64,000 nt of DNA from Branchiostoma floridae (lineage: Eukaryota > Chordata > Leptocardii > Amphioxiformes > Branchiostomatidae): positions 11,795,434-11,859,433 of the forward strand of contig NC_049992.1 of NCBI RefSeq assembly GCF_000003815.2. The letters run 5' to 3'. Position numbers and translations under genes: made by a program. Positions 50,301 to 62,300 of the stretch are shown piece by piece; within the stretch, counting starts at the first letter, position 1, and each line of letters begins with the position of its first letter. The notes beneath the pieces were generated by a model. The model made no database searches, was not told where the DNA came from, and saw only the letters and a list, made by a program, of their open reading frames with translations.

Positions 50301-53300
50301 ACGCAATTTCCTGTGTTTTTGAGGGGCTAAATTTACTGGTAGACTACGCTTCAACTTACGAAATTTATGAGGCCAGGCTACGATTTACGGGTAATTTTTA
50401 GGCCAGATTACGCTTAACGTGAAATTTTTAGGCTCAATTACGCTTTACGTGAAATACACTGGCTACGATTTACGGTAAATTTTCCTTCATCACAACGAAT
50501 TACGTGAAATAAAATAGCTTTGCTACGAATTACGGGAAATTAAAAGGCCTGCCTACATCTTACGGAAAAGAGCATGCAGACCCTCATAAGTGCCTGTTAA
50601 ATCAGCGTCCTACAAGGTGTTGAAAAGGTAAAAACAGGAGAAAGGCATTGTCCATCATGTGTTTGAATATCAGTGTCATGGTACTCACTGAAAGATTTCT
50701 GGGTTGTTTGAAAGTGGATTATATGATTGATTATGCAACATTGACAGATACCCCATGTTCTTTTAAGTTCTTATCAATACATGTACTTGATCACCTTGCA
50801 ATCAAAACATAGAATTTGTGGACTGCAAATACTGCTTTTATTATTAAAAATAAAATCATCCATATGGCTTTTTCATTCATGATTGAATAATGTTGAATTT
50901 ATGTCAATCAAACAAAATTGTGATCAGGGATTTTGATTAGTTTCGATGCAAAATCACGTTTAATAACGGAAGTTTAAGAATGAGGCATTACCTCTGAACC
51001 TGTCCAAACATATTTTCCATTTCTGAAAGGGTAGTTCTCAATGTCCTCCCCATTTAAAATTCTCTCTACTTGTTCCAGCCAAGCTATTTCTTCATCAGTG
51101 GGTTCCTGCCCCTCCCCACCATCCTGGCCAATGGTATCACCCTGTGGCAAACTTTGGAAACCAGAACCTTCCAAAACCTTTTCTCCCTTTCTGTGGTTAT
51201 CTCCCATTCTGTGGTTAGTAAGATGGTGCAGAAATGAGTTTTGTTTGTCGCCTTTAACCTTGACTTTAAGATCGGCGGTCACATGGGTCATGGGTGCCTT
51301 TTTGTTTGGTTTGTGCCATCCAGCTTCAACTTTGATGGAGCCTTTGTCTCCTCCCTTCATAATGGCACGACCCTCTATGTCATATTGCTGGTTGTTGATG
51401 TGGACCTGCCCCTTGCCTCCCCAACTTTGGATTGTTTCATCTTCTTGGAGTCCAGTCCATTCATCTAAATTGTGACGAGAAAAATGGAAGATCAGTTCTA
51501 ACTCTAAACTTGTAAAATCAGAATAAAGTCAGTGGATAGGAATGAATTGTGATACTGATATTTTATTGATTGACTGTGCAGTGTCATGCCATGGTTAAAA
51601 CATTTACCAGTATCATGAATCAATGATATGTACTAGTACTAGTATTATATTTCTAAACAGTAGCACTTGGCAACAATGCCATCTAGTGACCAGCAACAGT
51701 ACTGCAGAAGTTACCATATACAATCTTTAGATTTAAATTTGTTGCTGTTGCATACTAACGTACGAGATGAATAAATATTAACGACGAAAAGTAACCCTTA
51801 AGAAAAAGAAGGCAAAACCATGCATTGTTGTCTCGACCAGTAACATGAACCTTGGCTGGTGACAAGATGTTGGCCAGTTACCAAGATACATGTATTAAGG
51901 TCTCATTGATTCTTCTTCCCATAGACTTCTATGTTATAATTCGTGGTTTAAATGGCAGCGTTCATAATGAAGCTATGTGAAATTTCAGCAGATTTTTCAT
52001 TCTATATCGAGCACATTTACCCTATATCGTGGGAAAAAATTGCCAACGTAAACTAAGCATTGGAACTTTTTTTATAGCAATTACAAACTACGATTAGTCA
52101 ATCCCCAAAAAAGGCACGTTTTCGCTGCTAGTGTACAACCGCACCACTCAGAACCCGCAACTGTGTACCTCCGACCTAGCGCGCGGCTGCAAAACTTTAC
52201 CTGCTAATTTCTCCAGTTACAAACAAGCTTTCACCAATCTCACTTTTGAGATCAGTTCCGCTGGCTGAAAGGGAATTTCTCACCGCTAAAAACATGCGTC
52301 CGTGCAGCCGTTTATTTTTTGGCTCGGATCTCTTTTAGGGTACCCACTCAGAGTAATACATCAATGAGACCCTAAACAAATTTGCCCTACTAGGTTTGTT
52401 GTTGTAGAGTGTAGACATTACCCCATGTATAAAACCACACTTTAAATGTGTTTTTGTTGCCATGTAATAGCTGAGCCTCTGCCACACAAACAAGATCAAA
52501 TAATAGCAAAATTTGTTACAATCCAATTCCATGCTTTTGTTTGTATCCTGAATAAGATGGCTCCAAGAGGATTACTTTGCACAGGCTGCTGGGTCAGGTG
52601 TCTTTGAATTATTCATGTCACAAACAAAGGAACAGACACAGGTTGTCTCAGATCCTCCTTGGGGCGAGACGTGACCTACTTGTAGATGCAATCTGTCTCT
52701 TGGTAACGAATTATATACTAAACAGCAAATAGTTGAAGTTAATTGAGATTCTTTGGTAGAACGAATTCTAGTGTGAAATTAGAAGTCTTTTTGTCTCCAC
52801 AAATGGACTACTTTGTCATCATGTAGAAAGTACATCAAAATTGCATTTCTCACAATGCCTGCTTCAGTTTTCTACCACATGCAATCATGATCATGCATGC
52901 TTTAACTAAAGTTTTTAAAGGGGTACAGAGCAATTTCTCCTGTGTTTATACTGTGATGCAACATGTGATAAAGCATTGCAGAATTGACAAAACTTTTGTT
53001 CATTTTGAGGTTTTAAACCTCCCCTTTAAGCTACAAATTAGTACAATAACATACTTTCAAGTCTCAGAATCAGTGAGACAGTTTGACAAAAACAAGTTTT
53101 CTATCATGTCGTAATGTCAGAAATTTTACCCCACCAGGTTTGAGTGGGTTAAAATTTAACCAGTTCAAGGTTGATAAAGGTCAGTTATTGTTTGTGAAGC
53201 CACAGGGCCCTATTGGTACATTGTGCATACATGTCCTTGAATGGTTAATATAACCAGCTGGGGACACTCCGTCATGTTTTGACAAGACAATTCCAACCTT

Positions 53301-56300
53301 TCCAAATCGTTCTAAAAATGTATAAGAATAGACATTCTCTCTACAAATGGTAATGAAGCAGTATTAGATGGAAACTGAAAGACAATGGCTAAAATCAAGA
53401 TGCTATGATAGTAAATTGTGCTGATGGCTGTTTCTTTTTTTGATATCAGTGGGAAGACTGTCCTTGGCACTGCTTTATAGGACAATCCTTCGATAGCAAA
53501 TTGTATCTGTCAACAAAACAATCAGATCATGAAGGTCTTTGGTGACCGCTAAAATAACACCCCACAAAACAACAAGGTTATGCTCCATTGTGGTGTAGTC
53601 TCATGTTTTGTTTTGCCCCCAGAAAGAGGAAGTTCACACTGCCTAGTCAGCAAATGTCCAGCTTGTTTACAGCCGATTGCGACATTCCAGACCAGTCTTT
53701 CTTGGCATGGTTACAGACAACATGACATGGTGAAAGACTCTTCACAATAATGAAGGATTATATTCATGTTTACTTTGGCCTATCTAAAAGGGACGGGTCA
53801 GTGAAAAACAACAAGATTTGCCTAGTTTCTTACCTCTCTTCAGGGAAGAAAGCCTTCCAGAATACAGCCCAAGCAGCAAGAAAGTCAAGCACAAGCAAAC
53901 AGTGATTGAAATCACGATCTTTGTAGATCCCTTATTCATCTTGTTCTTCTAGTGTAGGCTGGAGCTATCAAAGCTAAACTACTTCTGTGTCTAAGTCTTA
54001 TGTTGAGTCACTATCTCATGGTGCACTCCTTTGTCGGTGGGGAATAGCCTTCACGTGCACAAAGGCTGATACTGCAAATGACACTGGGTGAATGTCCAAA
54101 AGTTCAACCTCTGACCCCAATTTAGACTATACCACTGCGGTTGCCAAGGGGGATGCATCTTAAAATGGTTTGAATAAAAATTGGGACTGTTTGACTTTGA
54201 AAAGTATTTTGTCCAAAATATGTAATTCAGATTAATCAGAAACCTGAAAATAAACAAAAAAGGCCTTTATCCTTGGTCAGACTCTGTCTTTAATTACTTT
54301 TTAAGTTGATCATTATTCAAGTCAAAGACATGATGATTGCATACCTGTCACTTGAGATGCAATTATCTAAATTGACCGTCCAGATGAATGTCTTAAGTAC
54401 ATATTTGACTTGTGTCCTGTGTTAGTTTTAGGGTAAATATGAACATTCTGTGTGTGTACTTGGTATGCAAAACTTTTGGTGAATTAAAGCAACGCAGAAC
54501 AAATCCTTCATGCAGGCCAGAGCAATACTTGTATTTTAAACAATGTACATCAAAGTATACTAGCAATACAAAAAAAACAGTAACATCTTACTGTACTGAA
54601 GCAAGGGCATTATATAATGTCCTTGGTTGAACTTTGCTTTTTTTTGCCTTGACACCCCTTTCAATGAAATGTTGAAGTCTATTTTATCTAAACATTTATG
54701 CAAACAAGTTCACCGACCAGTAGGATACAATGTAGCCTGCAATAAAGCACATTTAAAGTCACCTTTATGACCTTTTCCTCTATGACCTTGAAAGTCCAAT
54801 ATCTGTTGTATAGTCTAATGTCAACTGTTTGCAACTTTGCGTACATGTTTGTTCAATGCAAATTGATGATGCAATCTGGTTACTACTGGGTATACTAGTA
54901 GGTTATAGCATGTCCATCTCAACTCACCAAAGCAGTGCAGCTTTACAGTTTACCTGTGACGTTTGAGGAATTAGGTTTTGCTACTAATAGAGGAATTGTG
55001 TCTATGACCACCTGATCTGCAGAGAACACTGGATCCAGTGTTCTCTGCAACATGACAATCCTCACCCCTTGCAGCAATGTGAAGATTGTACACACTATAT
55101 AGTATATGTTGCACCATTTAGCTATAGACTCACTCTTGACATTCAATAAGACTTGTTGTTATTTGGGTTAAGATTTGATGAAACCTAAGCAGAACGAGGA
55201 AATCATTCTTGGCAGATTTCTTTTCGAGTAATAATTGAAGTAGTAGTACATGCACATGTGTTGCAGCCATGATTAAATTCCCATGCAGGTTACTTGTAAG
55301 TTGTAGTGTATATTCTCTGCATGTAGAACATTTCTCAATATCAAGGCCATTAGTACTAGTACCTGGTGAACTTTGAATTATTGGGGAGCACAGCAGGGAA
55401 AGTTTACATGTCATTTTAAATGATATGCTGCATTCACAATGAGAGAACAGTTAAGTTCATTAGCAACCCATCAAATTCATGTTCACATTATTTCCCTACC
55501 CTCAGCTCAAAACTATTGTTTCTTCTTTTTCATGTGGTGGCCAACAGGGGCAGGGCAAGGTATGTTTGTAAATCTTATTTGAATTTCCATCATCATCCTT
55601 AAGATATATGTTGATGATACTGTTTCGATAACTTTCGATTGTATAGCACTTGACTGGAATCAAAGTGTTCATGTGTTTGATAGAGTAAAAAATATGATGA
55701 TGATGATGAAGTGTTCAAACGTTTCTATGAAATCTCAAATACTGTGAGTTTAGCAACTTTTCTTTTACTGTTCAATTCATGATATCTTGTTAGGTTACAT
55801 GTTGTAGTGATGCCATGATGCATATCTGTGTATGTATGATTTGAGTAGACAAAATGTTGATACCATTGGTCTCAATGTCATTTCCAGATGTTGGGAGAAG
55901 TTGCATTCTGGTTAGCATTGGTGGCAAGAACATCATGTTGGACTGTGGCATGCACATGGGGTACAATGATGAGGTAATCCAAATGAAAGCTGTTCTTTTT
56001 TTCACCAATGCATGCGTGGTGTCTTGAACACCTGTCAATTACTAGGTTTACCTTATGAATTGTAAGCATTTCTCAACTTTAAATTAAAGTGTTGAGTTGG
56101 CAAAGAACAAGAAAAAGTCATGCCCTTGAGTATCAGACTTGTGTTTAAAAATTGATGCACATGTATATACTGAATATTACCAGCTGCTGCTGCACCTGAT
56201 TCCTGAAAAAGTGGACAGGTGTGTTACGTTGAAGGGTGGTTATATCTGTGTTTTTTGTTTTGTTTTCAGCTTTATGGATACAATGACTTTTTGATTTGTT

Positions 56301-59300
56301 CTTCCCCCACAGAGGCGGTTTCCAGACTTCACATACATCACCCAGTCTGGGACTCTCAATGACCACCTGGACTGTGTCATCATCAGGTAAATGTAGTTCA
56401 GAAAGTATGGTTTTTCGAAATTGTTCCTTTCCTTACATACTTGTAGCAAATTGTATTGTTTCCAGTTGATGTTCATGTGTTCAATTGTAACTGGACTGTT
56501 GACCAACTTGCACTGTATGTAACTCAGCTGTAGCAGCATTTTTGCACTTGGAAGAAAAACATGTGTTTTTTTACTGTCATATAGCATGGTGAATTGAAAA
56601 TGACAAATATGTATTTTTCCCCAGCCACTTCCACCTTGACCACTGTGGTTGCCTGCCCTACATGACAGAGATGGTCGGGTATGATGGTCCCATCTACATG
56701 ACTCACCCAACCAAGGCTATCTGTCCTATCCTTCTGGTCAGTCACATGCCCTTGTAGCGTCTACATTACAACATGGTGTAGAAAATGAGGAACACAAAGA
56801 TGTCCATACTCTTTGAATGATTGATTACAAAATCAAATGTATCCTGCAAATGGGATAGGCTGTTCAATGTTCAAATGGCTGGTCCTTTTTCGGATAAGGT
56901 ATCAACTATAGAATGGATGTTTCCATAAGCATTGAATAGCTGTTCCCCACAATATCATGTCCCAACCACCTTGCTTGTTACATGCTTGTAATCTTCTAGC
57001 TGTGTTAGACTCTGCCAACAAATTGACAACCTTTAGAAATCTCTACAGATTTGATTTTAAATTTGCATTTTTATTATCCGTGTGCCAAATTCCTGCTTTT
57101 CTATAATCTGACTTTTTTCTGCACTGTTTACAGGAGGACTACAGGAAAATTACTGTGGACAGGAAAGGAGAAAGTCAAGCCAACTTCTTCACTTCACAGG
57201 TTTGCTGTGTTACTATGTTACACATAACGCATAGACAAATGTACAAGACATAGCGTACATGTACAAGGCATAGACAAGTGTACCTCTCCTTCTGATTGGC
57301 TAATGTCCTGTGTGCCTCTCCTTCTGATTGGCTATTAAATGTCCTGTGTGCCTCCCCTTCTGAGTGTCCTCTTATTCTGATTGGTCAATGACTTAACGTT
57401 ATTGTTCACCACTTGACATCACTTATCTCTTCTTCTGATTGGTCAATGTCACATGTATCTCTCATTCTGATTGGTCAATGTCATTATTCCCCACTTGTGG
57501 CAATTCTATGATGTTACGTTGTCATATCCGATATGAACTGGGGCTTCTGATTGCCCAATGCCATACGTCACGAATATGACCCTTCAGATCAGCCCCCACT
57601 CCTTGATCTCCTGGATCATCTGCACAAGATCTGGGCTTGGAGGCGTTGCGCGTGTGAAACGGTAGATAAGGCCGTGCAGACAGTCGGCTTTGAAATCTGC
57701 CTTCAACTGCTCCAGTGTGTAGCTCTGCAGGCCCGACGGTACTAGAATGACATCACCTGTAAGTTAGAAACTTAGAACACAAGGCTGAGCACCTAGTATG
57801 ACATCAACGCATTGATCTTTCCCTTTGCCAACAAGGCCATGTTTTGTAGTCGTTTGTCCATATTTTTGTGTCTGTGAATGTTTGTGATGATGTGAGACTG
57901 TCAAAGAAAATAACTCCAAGAAGGTGGCAGATCATCATCATTCTTGGTATGTAGGTGGCCTATAGCTAATATATACTAAGTACATGTATGAGTGAATGTT
58001 GTAAGGCATGAAAGGCAGGAATTTTCACAATAGCCATCATTGAAGATGTGACATACATATTTCAAACAACCTGTGTTATTTGGATAGAAAGGCTGAGCAG
58101 TTCATATGATTTATGCAAATGAGGACCTTATTTGCATTATTGATAAGCTAATTCCGGTACATAATTCGGCAAGATAAGAACTCTAGTTCTTTTTCTTTTA
58201 GTGAGTTGAGTGTCATTAAAACGATACAACAACAAATTTGAAATAAAAAGAACACAGTATCCAGTTGAAGTGTAATTTACTGTGAAATGTGTACGCTGAT
58301 AATGATGGTTCTCACCGTCTGGACCCAAGGTCTCCTGCAGCTTGTGGTGATAGTGGGCCAAGATAGCGTCCCTGTCATTGTGGAAGACATCCCAACTCGT
58401 GTTGCAAAGAAACAGGATAGTCAGGTCATAGGTTGGCACCGCATACATCGTAGTCTGCCAGTCCACAAGCTTTGCGTCAGCGGGCACGTCTCCATTGTGC
58501 TGTGTTTCGGGTAAAGATGGCAGCAATCATAAATCATCTTGCAAAACAATTGAAGAAAACAAACGAAACAGACCAAGACATCTTGATTGTGATTATGACC
58601 CTGTAATGTTTACTGTTGAGCAAGAAAAGGGAAAAAAGTGTCATGATGTCATACCTTAATCATGATGTTATTGGCGTAACAATCTGCATGGCAAAGCACC
58701 TTAAGCCTGGAGTCATCCTTCAAGATAGCCCGGAGATCTAACTTCCTCAGACTGGCAACAAGGTCTGTCTGGTCAGGAAAAGCTGCGGCGAAGTCCTTCA
58801 CGAAGGTCTGGTGCTGGTTGGTCATTATGTTCATCACTGATGTAATGTCTGACCGGGTCACAATCCAGCCGTACGTCTCGGGAAGGGGTTTTCCTGACCG
58901 GAGCTCCAGTCGATGTGACAGCCCGTGCAGCTGCGCCAGGGCCGCAACTATAGGCATCATCTCCTCACGGCTCAGAGGTTGGCCGTTGGCCTTGATTGAG
59001 AAGCCCTGAGTTTTCAGGTTCTCCATAACCCTGACGGACATCATGGAGCTCGGGTCTGTGGCGGCAAAGTAGCATTTCGGGGAGAAGAAGGAATCATCTG
59101 GAGCTTTGTTTTCATCCTTTTCATTGGCTGATGTAGGTTCGCGCTCTGTGCTTGGGATTGCCACAGATAGAAGATCAGGGACAGCGTCGGAGTAAAACTG
59201 AGTTTCAATCTTCTCGATGTTGATATGATATTCCTTCGGCCACTCTTTCATTATTGTGAGTGGGCGCTGGAAATCCGTCAGTTTAGCGACGAGACTGTAG

Positions 59301-62300
59301 CGCTGACTGGTGCCATTCCTGGTTCCCACGGCATCAAAAGCGATGATGTTACTCATGAATCCTTCTCCTTCGCTGATGGATCCTTTGACATCGACGTCCG
59401 TGATGGTGATGCCAGGGAAGTCCTTCTGCAGTACCTGCTGCACCCAGGAGGGGGCGATGTCTTCCGCAGACTGTGGAATGGCGATCTCGGCTGTTGTTGT
59501 CATCTTCAGTAGTATTATTTGCTAACTATGAGAGAAATACAATGTTTGCAAAAAACTTTTGAGTTTGTAAAATGTTGTCAGTGACACCTAAGCAAGCTCT
59601 GTTTTTCTTTTGGAATACGTTGCATGCAAGTATATTTCCAACCCAGTACATTATGGCACATCTGCACAAATTTCTAAACATGCTGTCTGCTGAAATCATA
59701 CCATATAATCTTACTTTGTATCAACAGAAATATAAAACCAATGCAGTCAAGATTTGAAACTTTGATAGACTTGGAGGACTTTGACTCGTTTGTTTTAGTA
59801 CCTAGTACTTTACTTTATCTGGCCACATCTACCTTTTGAAATGAAGATTTCAAATTCTCGGCAATGCTTACGTCAAAAGTGATTTGTATGTTACGAATTT
59901 GTTCATACGGGGTTATACGCACAGAACGAAATAATGTCAAGCCAATCCTGCTTTTGCAACCTAGTTTGTTCGTTGCTCAAAAGATCAACAACTCCCAAAA
60001 AGCCTTGCAGAGTCTGAACTTCGAGGCTACATAACTAGTATACAAAATACCTTAGTTTTGTTTAACTTACAGGTACTATTCAGCATCATGAATTTTCTCA
60101 GGTCACGGCGGGAATCCTTTCGGTTAAACTCACCTCAGTTCTTTGAAGACAAATGTCTGTCTAGTAGTGGCCCTACAGGTTCAGTTTACAATGTAACAAT
60201 GGTATGGCTGTAACGTACGTCTGTCCTTAAATAAACAGTCAGAGCAAACACCATACTCACGTAATGTCCAGAAATAAACATGAGTCAGAGAGAGAGAGAA
60301 ATGGTTTATTGCCATTGACATTAAAAACTCTTGCAGCACATTTACAAAAGGCTGAATTGTCTTTTTTTACAATCAGTATTTCATTTTAAGTTAAAGATAG
60401 TCAGTGCCAAACAATTGGAAGTACTGTACACATTTACTTTTTCTCACCCCCAAATCCTTTGGTACCAATTGATTCACTCCTTGTTTTTTTGCAAAGTATA
60501 TTTGGGAACACATTAATCATCATAAATATGAGATTCATATTGACATAACCTACCGTAGCACAATTAGTTCAGAAGTTAGAAGTTGGGCTGATCCTGAGCA
60601 TGGCATACTTACTGAGTATGCTCACATACACACACTTTCACTGTAGTGATTTTTCAATGGAAACACAGAAATCTGCACCCAAACAATCAACTCAACAAGT
60701 TACAAATACTTCCTCAATCTTGTGCTTCCATAGACAACATGTTTTGATTTGCCTGAAATGCAAAAATCTGCTCGAAAGAGTCGTCCAAATGAGAGAAAAC
60801 AAAGCCGACGGCCATTTTGGTTCTTTCCTATTGCAGCACCCTCTTCTGATGTCTTGTGAAACTGCAGAGAGCTCTTNNNNNNNNNNNNNNNNNNNNNNNN
60901 NNNNNNNNNNNNNNNNNNNNNNNNNNNNNNNNNNNNNNNNNNNNNNNNNNNNNNNNNNNNNNNNNNNNNNNNNNNNATACAAACATTAAACTATTTCATC
61001 ATCATCATTTAACTAATAATTTTAACTAATCATCTGTTTGTGAGATAGCATATCAGCATCAACATGTGGCTTATTTGCAATACAAACTACATGTATTAAG
61101 TGGAGTCCTGGTACCCCCCATGCAGAACCTTTTCACTTGGGCACGACAAAGTACGTATATATGAAGTGATTTAGGAAGGTACCGGCTTAATCACGTTAGA
61201 AAGCCATAATGAAAATGTGTAAAATCAGCATAATTCCTTTTCAAGTATCCCTATATTCCCCATGTGGAGCCCTAATTAACATAACCAATCAATCATAATA
61301 TTTTTGACAGTTATGCATGGTTTACACACAAACAACAGTACAAAAAAAATTCATGACTGTCCCCTGTATAATGGTGCGGTCCAAAAAGTGGTCGGTTATT
61401 AGAATAACCGACCACTTTTGAGGTTACTGCCTAATAACCCATGGGAAATGGGGGCCTCTGATTGGCCAACTCCATCTGGCTATATGATAATACTATTTAT
61501 TCATTTTTTCTCTGTTACAAAGTTGATTAACTTTGTGATCTCTATGTTGGTTTACTTTATTATAATTGTTTCCTCTTTTTCTTGATTATTTATTGTATCA
61601 GTTTGTTACGATTTGTTGGTGTGGTGGACTTGAAAAGTGACCTTTGACAAGGAACACGTTTTACAATACCTTCCACTGTTATGGAAAAGCATGATAGATG
61701 AATATAGAAGTAACTATTCAATAGAAAATGGACGGAACCCTGTTTTTGGGCCTTAAAGTCAGCTCATCGCCCCGGTGACAGAGCTTTTCTTGCCTGGTCT
61801 TGTGGTCTGGCTCCCCAAGACAGAAGTCTCCAGGTGTTTAGTTCTGTCAGGTGGTGCAAGCCTTGTCTCCAATCCAGCTTTCTGGGTCCTTCGTCCATTT
61901 TGCATTGACTAACAATTGAAGATTATATACATGTAATACATACAATGTATATGAATATTTGTGTGTTTGTGTGTAGAGAGGATCCATGTAAAGGGAGAAA
62001 ACTGTACGGTTACAATTGTTTATCTATAAGGTTGTAATGAATATTTTGCAGGTTGATGATGAGTTAGAGATCAAGGCTTACTATGCAGGCCATGTGCTGG
62101 GAGCAGCCATGTTTCTCATCAAAGTGGGATCCGAGTCAGTGGTGTACACGGTAAGGTTCTTTAAGAAATTCCAGACACTTGTTGTCTGGCTTTGCTTAGC
62201 TTGAAGCCCTTTTAGCCTTTATTATGAAAACAGTTTGGAATTTACTCTATTTAGTGAACAGTTTCATCCATGTAGTTTGAATAATTATTCAGTTCTTTTG

